DNA of 40,333 nt from Welwitschia mirabilis (GCA_051453625.1 JBOZIK010000001.1:72572056-72612388); one strand, 5' to 3'; positions 22,480 through 34,013 are shown, numbered from the stretch's first letter. Numbers and translations are program-made. Notes: generated from the letters alone by a model not told the origin.

Positions 22480-23060
22480 GGCCACCAACAGTACTTAAGA
22501 CTATGATCTTAGGAGTAGACTTTAAATTTGCACTAGATACCAGAGCACGAGTCCTTCATATTTCTTAAGATGATGTCTTTATATTCCATTTATAGTTTTT
22601 GACTATTTGCAATAGTACTATCATTTTTTTGAATCTTGATGATGCTAAGTTTCATTAGAAATATTCTATTACATTTAAAGCCAAATACCTAATAGCTCTA
22701 TATGATGTCTTGTACTTAGTTTATGGCTATATACTTCTTTCTCTTAGTAGACATAGGAACGATATAATATTCTATGGACTCAGGTTATTACACTGGCTCT
22801 ATTCTTAGTAGAAGATAGATGCTTCACTTATCATTTTTAAATTTCTTACTGATGAGCCAAAATATTTTGTATGTCATTTATGTTACTATGATACTGAGTT
22901 TATTAATAAATGTATTTTTTTAATAATAGCTTAATATCTGATCTGACTAGTTATTAGCAGTTAGTAGTATTTATTATATCTATCTATTTAATGGTATATA
23001 TATCATGGTATCTGTAGAAAAGTAAGAGAATGCTACTTAGTATGAAAATTTGGGGGAGAT
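22480..23060 (+). other. Weak protein-like stretch, possible retroelement accessory ORF
   Basis: A single plus frame with few stops reads TMILGVDFKFALDTRARVLH, DDVFIF, FLTICNSTIIFLNLDDAKFH, then YLIALYDVLYLVYGYILL, SRHRNDIIFYGLRLLHWLYS and CHLCYYDTEFINK. The layout faintly resembles the N-terminal half of the plant-transposon-protein family seen at 32900-33200. I am not certain; it could be gag or unrelated. A GGGGGAGATAATA purine tract at 23051-23063 follows. Confidence 0.25.
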
Positions 23061-23271
23061 AATAAAATAGCTAAAAAATAGAACCATTACTTTCATGTAG
23101 CTGCTTTAAAAGATCAAGAAGTAAAACAAATAAGAAAAAAAAGGGAGGACAAGAATAAAACACAAATAGAAGAGGATAAGAATCTCTGATAAGAGGGAAA
23201 ATGAGCAATAGTAAAAGAAAGGGCCTAAAGTTAAGGATTCAAGATAGATAAATCTACCACCTTTTAAAAAG

Positions 23272-23372
23272 AGTAGTAAATGTCTCCATAGTTCCAATAT
23301 CATTTACAAATAAAAGCATGATAATTAGTATTTTATGTAATTATAATTAGTAGTAAATGTCTCCATAGTTCC
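23272..23372. repeat. Perfect 24-bp direct repeat, 77 bp apart
   Basis: AGTAGTAAATGTCTCCATAG plus TTCC occurs at 23272-23295 and again at 23349-23372 without a mismatch. In a region otherwise so decayed, a perfect copy indicates a recent short duplication. Confidence 0.85.
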
Positions 23373-23791
23373 TAAGATGTGATGTAATGTTACATTACTT
23401 GAGAAAGCAATGGCTTTTTTTCTATATTTCTTTACTCTTGTACCTATAGTTAATAGATATTATGATATAATAACACTTAGAAATATATGACATACAATAT
23501 TATTTGGGAGTATTTATAAAAATGTTTTTCTATCATTTAGTATTTTATGTATATACTATTTTATTAATGATTTTACTAAGGATAGTTCTTAATTTAAGAT
23601 GTCTAGATTGATTAGTATCAAGAATGGTCTAGCAACATAATCTAAACTAAATGGATTGAATATATAATAATCTTAGTTAGTTCTTTAGTAAGATTTTGTA
23701 AATATTAGTTTAATAACTAAACTTACTTACAAGACATTAGTAATATCCTTTTATACTTTTTGCATCTTTATAAATTAAATAGGTGGCTATC

Positions 23792-23812
23792 ATTTTGGCA
23801 CTAGAAGGAGGA
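23792..23812 (+). other. Possible LTR end and PBS of the plus-strand gypsy element
   Basis: GGTGGCTATCA, then TTT, then TGGCACTAGAAGGAGGAC. A PBS begins with TGG (complement of the tRNA CCA end) shortly after a CA-ending LTR, and the gag that follows starts within 400 bp. The tRNA is not identified and no matching LTR was found on the other side. Confidence 0.35.
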
Positions 23813-24129
23813 CATTCTAAAGTTAATTAACAAAGATGAATAAATGTATAATCCAAAAATAAATCTAAGGAAAATGAAGAGAGAAAAAAGAAAGATTTAT
23901 TAGAAATCCTAGATAGTATAATTTAAAAGTGCAAAAGGGTAGTAAAACCAAGATAGAAATATAATAAGAATATTTTAAGATGGATAAAGAAACTTTAGAT
24001 TAGATAGTTGAAGATCAAAATTTTCCTTAAAATATGAAGGAAATCAAACAGTAAATAGCCAACCTACTTAGAGTACCATAGGAACCAAGAGTTCACTACA
24101 ATAAACCAACACTAACCTATTAGGGAAAA

Positions 24130-24780
24130 ATTTATAATAGGTTATTATTTTAAAGATGTTGATGATTTTAGGCCTCTCAATATTAATATCTATTGATTAG
24201 TGAATTTAAGTCCCATCAATTCAAATGTTTTAGAAATCCTTAATAGAGTAATAAATATCAATATCACAATAATACCTACCTTTAAAGGTAAGAAATCTAA
24301 AGAAATCCTTACACATTTGAGTTTATTTATATCTTTTAGTAAAGAAAATTATTTAAACATAATATCTATACATTTGATATATTTTCCTTTTTACTTAAAA
24401 GGAGAAGTCCAATCGTAATATCATATGATCTCCAAACACATCTTTAACTCTTATGAAGTGCTAAAAAATGTTTTTTAAGATAAATTTCAAGTCATTTGGA
24501 TAATAGAATATCTGAGAGATTAGATTTTAAATATTAAACAAAAAGATAATAAGAGATTTTATGATTTTATGGATAGATATAATATAATAGTAGCTAGATG
24601 TCCTGATTATTGAATTTCATTTAGAGATAGAGTAAGATCTTTACTAAGAGTTAAATATTAAGGGATTTGGATTTATTATGCAAATAAAGCATTGAAATAA
24701 AAAACTTTCAACAAATTAGAGAAGCTATTCTCAATTTTACAATATGAATCAAGGTTGGGCTAAAAATAAAAATAAGAGAA
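24130..24780 (+). pseudogene. Gypsy gag, broken
   Basis: The retrotransposon gag domain can be read: the open stretch 24200-24418 has PTFKGKKSKEILTHLSLFI and IHLIYFPFYLKGEVQS, where the family has LPLSLxGxAxxW; the Trp has become a stop. Then follow SYEVLKNVF, DKFQVIW, KDNKRFYDFMDRYNIIVARC and RDRVRSLLRV. This is the usual size and order for the gypsy gag core. No zinc knuckle is readable. Confidence 0.8.
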
Positions 24781-25679
24781 AAGTTCGTAAAGTATCTACC
24801 CTTGAAATTAAAGGAAGTATTTATAGCTCTAAATATATTAGTCTTATGGAAGAGATAGCTAATAAAGTAACTAATAATACAATTGAAAAGTTTGATTAAC
24901 TAGTTATTTAGCATTTGAAAAAGTAGAGGATTCCATCTATAAAAATTCTAGAGAAGATGAGCATGAGAAGACTAGTTGTCCTTGGATGCATGAGTTTGTT
25001 CAATGATTAAACATAAATAAACTATATTTAAATATAGGAAAAACAAGAAACCTTATCAAAATAGAAAATGAAAAATAAAAAAATAGAAAAAACAAAAGCC
25101 TTTTGTAGAAATATGTCAACTATAGAATGAAATAACAATTTAAATATTATAGAAATTAGAGAAATAGGATATAAAAATATAAAGAAAAAAAGAATTAGAT
25201 AAATAAAAAGGAAAAATACTTGTACAAACATAAATAACCCTAAATAAACCACTAGTAAAATAGTTTTTACTAGATCAAGAAATACTAAAATAATATGTTA
25301 TAAATCTAAAAGGAGAAATCAAACTAAGAACTTAACTAAAAAGATAGAAAACTTAATTTAAAGAGAGATAATAATAAAACAACAATCATAAGTTATGCCT
25401 TTTACTATGAGAAGTAAAGGAATTGAGCATCTAAAAAAAAAACATGAAATATTTAGTAAAGACCATTAGGAATACTTTCATAGCTTTGCACCTATTAAAA
25501 TCATTAAATGACATGTCTCTTTATTAAAAGAAAATGAAAAGTATCCATTTAAAATAAATCAATATAAAGGTACAAAAACAAAAATAATTGAAATGACAAA
25601 AAAGGATTAAGTCTCTTAGACTTCTACATAAATTCTTTAAAAAAAGCAATATGAAAATATAGTGATACAGAGATGCTTA

Positions 25680-26110
25680 TGATTAGATATTAAAATTAAT
25701 AACAAATTCAAAGTTAGAACCCTAGTTGATTTAGAATCTAGTATAAATGTCATGGTTTATAAAACCTATGGACAATTAGGAAATCCAAAATCCTATTAAG
25801 GAAAAGTATATCTAATAGATGGATCAATAGTAACTCCTAAAGAAATTCTCAAAGATCTGTCTATTAAAATCTAAGGATTTGTTTATTTATTAGTCTCACA
25901 AGTTATGAAAACCTAAGAAAATAAACATGTAGTAATTTTAAAAAGACCTTGAATGGCTACTATTTATGCCACTGTTTACTCTACGAAAGGGTTAATAGAA
26001 ATTATATTAAGAGATTTAAAACAAAAAATTAAATTATCTAATGTAATAGTTGTAGAGGAAATAGGATTAAAAATTGAAGTTGGAGCTAATGCCCTCTTAG
26101 TATAAAAAGC
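25680..26110 (+). pseudogene. Gypsy aspartic protease, broken
   Basis: Reads FKVRTLVDLESSINVMVYKT, YGQLGNPKSY, VYLIDGSIVTPKEILKDLSI and FVYLLVSQV, then ATIYATVYSTKGLIEIILRD. The catalytic region is DLES at 25728 where many plant gypsy proteases have DLGAS; Gly has become Glu by one G-to-A. The downstream GRPWLATA-type motif is replaced by a stop before MATIYA. Confidence 0.82.
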
Positions 26111-26399
26111 ACATGAAATTTTAAATCAATAGGATAAAGTGTTTAACATCTCAAAAATTAAAAAAAACAACTCTTAAGAAAGGACTGAAATAGTAACTTA
26201 ACTTAACTCATATAGTAACTTAACTCATTCTTAAAAAAGGATACTTAAGAGGATTTTGATAAAAGGGAAAAAAACCTTTACATGAAATCATATGCATATT
26301 AATGAAATAGATCCTAAAATATATGACTATAGAATCTACCTTGATAATTCAACTAATCCATGTAGACAACTTAAAGGAGATGTTATTAACATATGAAAG

Positions 26400-27160
26400 A
26401 AGTAGTTAAATAATAAATAACTGAATATTTAAATATGGGATTAATATACCTCATATTAGACTTAGAATGAATTGGTATTATTACTGTAGTATCCAAAAAG
26501 AGAAACAAATACCAATGTTGTATAGACTTTAAAATGTTAAATATATCAACCTATAAAGATCATTTTTATCTACCATTTATAAATCACATTTTAGAAACAA
26601 TTTTAGAACATCATTATTATAGTTTTCTTAACATATATAGTGGATAAAATCTAGTTTCTATAGACTTAGAGGATCAGGCTAAAACTACTTTCACATGTTA
26701 TTGGAAAAGTCATGCCTTCAAAGTATTACCATTTGGATTATGTAATACTTTATCCACTTTTCAAAGATTAATGAATATGATATTTTAAGACATGATAGTA
26801 AGGTTAGTGGAAGCATTCATTGATGACTTCTACATATTTCTAAAGAAACTTTGATGAATTTTTAGATTGATTACAAACCATTTTGAAGAGTTATGACAAG
26901 AATCTTAAATTGAGCTGGTCCAAAAGTAATCTTGTGGTAATATAAGGAATAGTCGTTGGGTATAAAATTTATAAAAAGAGGATAAAAACTAAGGAATAAA
27001 AAGTTCAAATTATAAAAGACATACTACCACTAACTAAGTTAGAGGAACTTAGGTCATTTCCTATACATGTGGATTATTATGAGAGGTTTACAACTAATTT
27101 TAACATGATTGTAAGACCTCTTAGTAATATCCTATGAAAAATTGTAGAACATAATTAGAT
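26400..27160 (+). pseudogene. Gypsy reverse transcriptase, broken
   Basis: Reads LGLIYLILDLE, IGIITVVSKKRNKYQCCIDF, KDHFYLPFINHILETILEHH, YYSFLNIYSG, DQAKTTFTCYWKSHAFKVLP, FGLCNTLSTFQRLMNMIF, then FIDDFYIF at 26816-26839 with both catalytic Asp kept. The first catalytic Asp (FLDGYSG in relatives) is replaced by Asn (FLNIYSG). The connection follows with YYERFTTNFNMIVRPLSNIL. Stops are fewer here than in the flanking domains. Confidence 0.9.
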
Positions 27161-27169
27161 TGATGAATG

Positions 27170-27660
27170 CTAAAAACTTATCAAACCTTAAAAACTAAAT
27201 TGTGTATGTGTCCTATTTCATAGGGATCCAATTATATAAAACCATTTCATATAATGATTAATACATCTAATCATGCTATGGGAAATATTTTAAGATAAAG
27301 AGATGATGAAAATAAATCTTATGTCATGGCTATATTAGCAAAAAATTCAAATAAGATCAATAAAATTATACAATTACAAATAACATGTTACTAGTAGTAT
27401 TCATGTCATTAGATAAATTTAGACATTACATTTTGAAATATAAAGTAAAAGTTCATAGTGATAATCATGCAATAAGATTTCTAGTGAATAACAAAGAAGC
27501 AAATTCAAAAATTATAAGGTGATTAATAGTAATTTAGAATTTAACTTTAAAATTATTGATAAAAAAGGAATAGAAAATGTGGCATTAGATTATTCATCTA
27601 GAGTAGAGTTTCTAGAAGAGGAAGAGCCACTTAATATTAGAAATTAATTTCTTAATAAAA
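27170..27660 (+). pseudogene. Gypsy RNase H remnant
   Basis: NTSNHAMGNIL (27245-27290; family DAS(D/N).A.GAVL) retains the position of the first catalytic residue but with Asn for Asp. The end reads VALDYSSRVEFLEEEEPLNI, matching the family's VADxLSRLE..EE tail that leads to INT. The middle is frameshifted. Confidence 0.75.
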
Positions 27661-27699
27661 TATATTTTTTAAGTTAGAGTAATCTCTAGTTTGCTAATG

Positions 27700-28950
27700 G
27701 TCAGTAAGAAACTACCACCCTTTATGAACTATTATAGGAAAAAATAAATCACTAAGGAAACCTAGAAACTACATATGATATGATGAAACCTCAGTTAAAA
27801 AAATTCAACAACCATATTATAAGGATATGTGCTGAAGAATAATTACAAAAATAAATCCTCAAATAGCTCATGAGAAAGAACAAAAAAGACATTATGATGT
27901 AAGTAAGAACAAAAATAAAAATTGCATACATGGGATATTATTAGCTAACTATGTTTAAAGGTTTATTTACCTACAGCAAAAAGTGTGATAAATGTCAAAG
28001 GAAAGGGGAGTTTAATTAAAATTTGAAATTCCACAATAATGAATACAATCAATTAAATATTTTAATGTATGAAAAGTTGAAATTTTCATTCTAATTAATC
28101 TTATTTCATATGAAAAGAGGTATATTTGATTTGTTTTAATTATCTTACTAAATGGATTGAAGTTGAGTCTATAGTACATTATTCTTTCTACAAGTCATAA
28201 ACGTTTTTTTTAGAAACATTATTTATTAAGTTGAAGCTTTCAAAAGTATTATTTGTAATAGGAAAAATCATTTTACTAGTGAACGTTTTTGGAAAATTCC
28301 TTCTTAAATGTAAATTACATTACAAGCTATGTACTACCTATCACCCTTAAACTAATGACCAAGATAAAGTGATCAATAAAAAATTGAATAGAATATTAAT
28401 CAAAATTATTAATATGGAGAAAATAGATTGGTTAAAAAAATTGAATGAAGTTTTATAAGTTTATAGAATAATTTACAAACACAGTACAAGATTTAGATCT
28501 TACGAATTAGTTTATAGGGAAAAAAGACAACATCCTCCACAGAATTTAAAATTATAACTTTTAAATTAGCTAAGGAATTAAAATTAATTTAGATAAAGTT
28601 CAAGAAGAATGTATTAGAAATATGAATATTTTAGATAAGGGGAAAAATCCTTTTTAAGAAAAGAGTTCACAAAACATAAAATGCAAATAAATCATGATAA
28701 TAGTATAAGAAATATAAAAATTAAAGAAGATTGTTTATTACTATTCTATAATTCTAAAAATGATTTACTAAAAATAAAAATACATACAAAATTAGATTGG
28801 ATCATTTATAGTAACTAAAGTACTAAGAAATAGAGGTTTTGAGATATATGACTCTAATGAAAGGATAACTTATCCTATTAATGGATAAAGGTTGAGAGTT
28901 TATAATGATCATAAATATCTATTAGATTATTTAGAAAACTCTTGTAAATT
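27700..28950 (+). pseudogene. Gypsy integrase, broken
   Basis: Late zinc-finger part CDKCQRKG near 27990, then after heavy decay TTYHP, TNDQDKVINKKLNRILIKII, WLKKLNEVL, YRIIYKHSTRFRSYELVYRE and KRQHPP (family TPYHPQT.GQ.E..NRE-K.IL, W...L..ALWAYRTAYKTPIGMSP..LVYGK). The C-terminal LLLFYNSKNDLLKIKIHTKL with LDWII matches the family's LL.NSR..LFPGKL.SRW.GPF segment. The DDE residues are not all recoverable. Confidence 0.82.
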
Positions 28951-30791
28951 GAAGAGGAAAAACCTTTTTCATTTATAAGAATTAAAATAATAAGACATGT
29001 TAACTTTTTAAAATATTCCTTCTACACATTAGATCTTTCAGATTATGAAGATAATTATGAATTCTTTTGTAAATAAGATACTATCTTGATAATCTTAAAT
29101 AGTATGTTATGCATTTTTATTTTTAGAGTAACTTGATAAAATATTCCATTCTAGGATGAATTATTTCTATATATAGTTATAGATATATAGATGAAACATA
29201 GATAAACATAACAATGTCTTTTCTTTAGTAGCTGTGAGAAATCCATTTGGGGTTCAGTTGGCTTGTAGGTTCTTATTCGTCTAACAATAGTTATACTCTC
29301 CTCATTGTAAATTGTAAAAATTAAAATTTATGTCATAAAATAATTGGGTTCTAGGTGTTATCTAAAGCATAGCTAGTTAGCAAAATATAATTATTATATC
29401 ACAACACAAGAAGTTTATTCATTTATTTATCCTTCCTAAGGTGAAATATAGAATAAGAATCTAACATCATAATTTATGCATAAATATAAACATTATTCAA
29501 GAAAAAAAAAGTTCTCTTAGTCTTGAAACCACTTTTCATTATTATACATTAATTGAGAACCTAATCTAGAGAATTATCTTTTAAATAAAATTGTCATGTA
29601 CTAATAAAATAATAGAAAATAATTTATAGAGTAAGTCATCAAAACTCTTCTATTAAAATAAGAAATTATTAAATCATTTCATATTAAAAAATTATTAAAA
29701 CATAAAATACTAGAAGAAGAAAAATAAATAGTATTACAAAATTTTTAAAGAAAAAAGAAAAGAAAAGAAAGAGAGAAATTAAGTTTCACTTCTTAAAATT
29801 ATCAAAAAAATCTTATTCTTCTTATTAAACTATCTAGCTAGAGGAGGGCCTAAAAATAAACACAATAGATGCATTTCATTTAGGATAGAGAATAGCATTT
29901 GTATTTCACTAGGATATGTGCTCCAAAAATTAGTAAAGCCTATTATATCCCCTACTATTTTTTTAATATTCTTCCTATTAAACTGAGTGCCACTAAAATG
30001 AGATCTAGATTGGTCACCTATAGTTGATTAACCATCTTCTTTAGCTCTTGTATTAACCTACTTAACCTTTGTAATGCAACATCATACATTAATTTCTTTT
30101 GACTCATCTATTAATCAATCTCTTAAGCCCTTAGTCTTAGATAGTCATAGGTAGGATAATGGATCATTAGACCAAAACATAGAGGAATTACACCATTATA
30201 CCTTCTTCCATGATAAATGAATCTAAGGTATTAGTTACTTAAACTACATTCCTATAAGAAGAAAACAAGTCTCAACTATAGTTTCTATTCTAATAACTAT
30301 TTTTTGAGAGATAGGTTAAATGGTTTAAATGCACATATTAATCCAAGTAAGGCTAAAGTTAAATAAACATCATTTACACTTTTTAATGATACATAGATGT
30401 TTTGGATAATAAGGTGAGGTTGGAATGTTAATAGAGTGGGAATCCATTAAAAAAACACAATAGAATACTAAGTATAAAGGGATGAAAAAACAATTTTTGA
30501 AATTTATTAAATGGATTAAGTAATAATGATATTTTATAATCATCCTTTGCTTTGACAAGTGTTCTTTTAACTAACATAATTATTAAACTAGTTATTGATA
30601 CCATCATAGAAAGAAAATCATAACTACAAAATGCTTTCTTTGTTACATTAGAGTAATTTATTAAAGAAATACTTAACTAATTATAGTTTGATCTAGAGTC
30701 AACACTTTAAATAAATAATAACTTGTTGAAAATACTTTTGCATCTTAAAATCTAATCCTCTAATCTTAACCTATTTGTAGAAATGACTTAA
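28951..30791. other. Unassigned spacer
   Basis: It should contain the 3' end of the plus-strand gypsy element, but I find no PPT or LTR start that matches sequence left of 23792. AT-rich, with many A runs (29640-29790). No RNA gene or domain is recognised. Confidence 0.5.
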
Positions 30792-30796
30792 TATGT

Positions 30797-31900
30797 TGTT
30801 GCAGTGTGTACTTATGAAACGTTTTTGTTTTGAGTAGAATCTTGTTAATCATAAATAATAATGCACAAACACAACACACTAATATAGATGGGAATGATTT
30901 GAATGTTATAATCCATCAAAGATTAAAGTAGAAAATAAGAGAGTTGCTTTTCATAAATAAATACTTGCACCCTAATCTATAGAAATAACTTGCAATGCAT
31001 TAAAGTAAAATATAAATACTTATGTAAAGCTAATCTAAGAAAAGAAAACAACAATTCATCTAACCTAAACTAATCAAGCATAACCTTAACAAAGGTTGCC
31101 TTCATAATTTATATCACTAAATAAACTATTATCGGATCAAAAGTAACATAAGCTAGGAGGATGAGCAACAATTACACATTGAAATTATAAAAAGAATAGT
31201 TTTGTATTAATTTTCAAACCACATTATTATTACAAAGTAGCTATACCTCAATGGAGGAAATGCCATCCAACAATAAGAAGAACATCTCTCTGCAACTACA
31301 AGGATGTATCTCTAGCCCTTCGATATCCTATCATAAGAATTTTATATTTAAATGAAGACAAGAAAAAGTCAAGGATGAGATCTCTATTTATTGGTTCAAA
31401 CACAGAACAACAAAGATAAAAAGGCACAGTTTAACTATAATAGTTGCATAAGGGAAAATGAAAATTACAAGTGGTAGAAGTTAGGTAAATGTTTAGTATA
31501 GATGTTACAATAGTATTATCTGGCTTGTTGTCCAGATGATATAAAAGATGATGCCACCTTGTAATTAATCCACATCAGCTAAAAGATAGACTATAGTCAT
31601 CATCCCAATTAACACTCTTTACACAGTCATCTGTATAGTCATTTGAATAATAAGTTAGACAATGTCCTTTGATAATTCTTCAATTATTACATCAACCTCA
31701 ATGTTTTATAGGAATTTATCTTCAAAAACCTAAAGTACTCAGATTTGTTCAAAATACTTTAAATTATCATGAAGATTGTGTGTTTTCATCTTTTTCATCT
31801 TAGATCTTCATTATCATGGAAATCAAGAATTTTACCCATCTATTTACTTATAAAACCACTTGAAATATCCTATCAATAATCATAAGTTAGTAGTATAACA
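30797..31900 (-). repeat. 3' LTR, copy 3 of the Athila-like family, 1104 bp
   Basis: The plus strand begins TGTTGCAGTG and ends GTATAACA, so the LTR is TG...CA on both strands. The PPT sits directly right of it. It aligns with 38066-39188 in reverse complement, including the U3 motifs (31638-31664 aligns with 38222-38251) and the TATA region (31384-31394, AATAAATA on the minus strand). Confidence 0.85.
31528..31664. repeat. Palindromic motif cluster B, in LTR U3
   Basis: Two decayed units: 31528 (TTGTCCAGATGA with GATGATGCC after it) and 31638 (TCATTTGAATAA then GTTAGACAATG). They lie 130-280 bp upstream of the TATA-like box in the element's direction and align with the units at 38334 and 38222. 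Confidence 0.65.
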
Positions 31901-31913
31901 TAGCCCCCCACTT
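31901..31913 (-). other. Polypurine tract
   Basis: The minus strand reads AAGTGGGGGGCTA directly before the LTR start TGTTATACTAC. This fixes both the strand and the 3' LTR identity. Confidence 0.85.
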
Positions 31914-32440
31914 AGCCTTATTAGTTCCTTGATAAAACTAGGTAGTAAACCATATTTGCGAGCCAACTTATTAGACAATAAAATAGCTAGGATACTTGAG
32001 GAAATTATCTCAGAAAGATTTGCAGAAATTATAAAGAAATAAACTAAATTTTTAAAAATTAAAAAAATTAAACAAACATCTATCAAAAGATCATCCAATT
32101 GGTTATTCAAGTTATCATTTAAATAATGGAGAGGATGACAGGCTCAAAAAATATTTCTGAAATCTGAAACCTATGATAAAACATTTTTTAATAGATAATT
32201 AATTAAAATAGTTCCCCACTAAATTAAGTAATAATAAATGAAAATTACCTAAGTAAAAATGAATCCTCATCATGTCATGTAAAAGATTAGAAGATAAACA
32301 TGAAAAATCAAATTCAAATAAAGATACCATGCTGGAAAGACAATATGTCTATATAAATATGAAAAGATAGTTTTTTAGTACAGAAATGTATAGAAGGAAA
32401 GATATAAAATAACAATATAAAATCACTCTTCTTATATACA
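31914..32440. other. 3' untranslated stretch of the element
   Basis: Between the stop of the accessory ORF (about 32447) and the PPT. AT-rich; no domain seen. Confidence 0.5.
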
Positions 32441-32444
32441 CATG

Positions 32445-32905
32445 ATGAATTATGATTTGACAGCTGGCTTAAGAGTAGAAGGAGAATAAGGAGGATGCTC
32501 AGGATCTGCGAGGATATGGATTCCTAAAGATGTAGAGATGGATCTGATCATCTTATCACCTTGAACATGTACCACCTTGGGAATGTCTACCATCACACTC
32601 TGCTAAATGGAAACAACATGCTAATACATGTCAATAATCTAGTTCTCGATGTGCTATACTCTCCTCTTAATAGATAGGATCTTATGCTCAGATGTTTGTT
32701 ATCTCTTATTAAGAGTCTATGTCCTCTAGTTAAGTATCTATGTTCTTTAATCAAGAGCCTAGATCCTCTAATCAAGTGTATGGATACCTCTATCTATAAA
32801 ACCTCTAATGGTCTTAGTAGTCTCAACTAAGAGAGTCTAAATCTACTCAAGAATAGCTCTAACTATAGGTCTTTATACTTGAGATCTCTCTATCTATCCT
32901 AGAAC
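32445..32905 (-). pseudogene. Heptad-repeat (coiled-coil) C-terminus of the accessory ORF
   Basis: On the minus strand a 7-codon (21-bp) period is clear at 32700-32800: successive units read LD-x-R-I-x-A, LD-x-R-T-x-I, LN-x-R-T-x-T, LNKR-x. Here x is a stop codon (five TAG and two TAA within about 30 codons), always at the position that relatives fill with Gln or Glu. After it come SEHKILSIKRRV, QSVMVDIPKVVHVQGDKM and a Pro-rich end (DPEHPPYSPSTLKPAVKS). It looks like an oligomerisation segment. The stops show it is dead now. Confidence 0.65.
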
Positions 32906-33325
32906 CTGTATACTTATGTCCTATAAATAGTGAGCTAATGTCTAAATATGTGATAAATGCTACTTACCAAAGGATTTATTATTCCAAATTATCAAAAGAG
33001 TGCTGAGAGGAGGCATGAATAATCAAGTATCTGAATGTGTCATGCCTCTGTCATAGATCTCATTCTCTTCTAAATAAAAGTCAAAAGGTCCATCTACTCC
33101 CCTTATCTAAAAGCTATTAAAATCTATAAATGTGCCATCATGGCATGACTATCATGAAAAGATGAGTTTATGTTATGAATTAGTCCTCTGTGTAATACTT
33201 TATATGTGGGGGTCAGTTGGGTAACATTTGCCCCAATTGATCAGTAGTCAAGTTAGCTAGTATATCTAAAATTATATCATAGGCTTGATCCTCCTCTATT
33301 TCACTAGCTGAGTGAGTGTGCAGAC
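32900..33325 (-). pseudogene. Plant-transposon-protein-like domain (Transposase_32 / Athila ORF1 type), broken
   Basis: Segments on the minus strand: SASEIEEDQAYDIILDILAN, LTTDQLGQMLP, then VLHRGLIHNINSSFHDSHAM, MAHL, MDLLTFI, KRMRSMTEA, HIQILDYSCLLSALF, FGIINPL. The run of 'short hydrophobic helix, S(H/Y).DA, I..(R/K)..NL..(L/I)I...M, LPYG.LLT.IF..FG' is how I know the 'putative plant transposon protein' domain. The function of that family is unknown. Several Trp and Gln positions are TAG. Family assignment from memory, not searched. Confidence 0.5.
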
Positions 33326-33334
33326 TCCCAAGCC

Positions 33335-33720
33335 CACCAAGGTGGATGAATAGGGCCTATAAAATCAATATCCCAATAATCAAAAGGCTGACACTTAAGA
33401 ATAGGTCTAAGGGACATTTCTTCTAAATGAATAAGACTACCATAACACTAACAAGGATTACATATACTAGCAAAATCAAAAGAATCACAAAAAAGAGAGG
33501 GTCAATAAAAACTATAATGAAGGACTTTCATCATTGTTTTATATCCACTAAAGTATCCTCCATAAACATTACTATGATAAAGATGAAGGATGCTAGTATC
33601 TCCTAATTAGACATACATTTTATCATGATTTGATCTTTATACCTAAGGTACAAATTGGGCTCTATCCACTCATAATCACCTATCCTATGGAGAAAAGTTT
33701 TGTGTTTATCATAGCTCCAA
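33335..33720 (-). pseudogene. Gypsy integrase N-terminal part, core deleted
   Basis: Reads HKTFLHRIGDYEWIEPNLYL, QIMIKCM, the zinc-finger stretch (ILASFIFIIVMFMEDTLVDI in a shifted frame, family LH.CH..P.GGH.G), then HLEEMSLRPILKCQPFDYWD and IDFIGPIHPPWW with the first catalytic Asp (DIDFIG). The catalytic core and C-terminal part that should follow (about 250 residues) are absent: the sequence jumps at about 33335 into the accessory ORF. An internal deletion is the simplest reading. Confidence 0.82.
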
Positions 33721-34013
33721 TGTTGTAGTGTTTTAATGGTCACAAGATAGTTAATAATGTCTACATTTTAAAGAGGAGGATGATAAGAAGAAACAATAAA
33801 AAACCTACTCATCAAGAAATAAATCATCAATGATAGAATCATCCAGAGGAGAAGGAAGTTGAGATAAGTGATTAGCAACATAGTTATGCTTCCCTGATTT
33901 ATCTATAATGGTTAAGCTAAACTCTTATATAAAAAGGACTTATCTAATCAAGTGCGTACTATAATCTTTCTCGGTCATAAGGTAATGAATGATAGTGTGG
34001 TTGGTATAAACAT

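Larger units (their letters stand above)
23815..28950 (+). mobile_element. Ty3/gypsy element, plus strand, heavily decayed
   Basis: Gag, PR, RT, RH and INT follow each other in gypsy order (INT last) on the plus strand. No chromodomain is visible after INT. LTR ends are not resolved. The gag and RT sequences differ from those of the Athila-like element at 30797-37990, so this is a separate family. Stops occur every 10-40 codons throughout. Confidence 0.85.

Noticed and set aside
22998-23018. ATCATGGTATCTGTAGAA as an initiator-Met PBS
   Set aside because: Three mismatches to the 12-nt PBS, no LTR end beside it and no matching element downstream.
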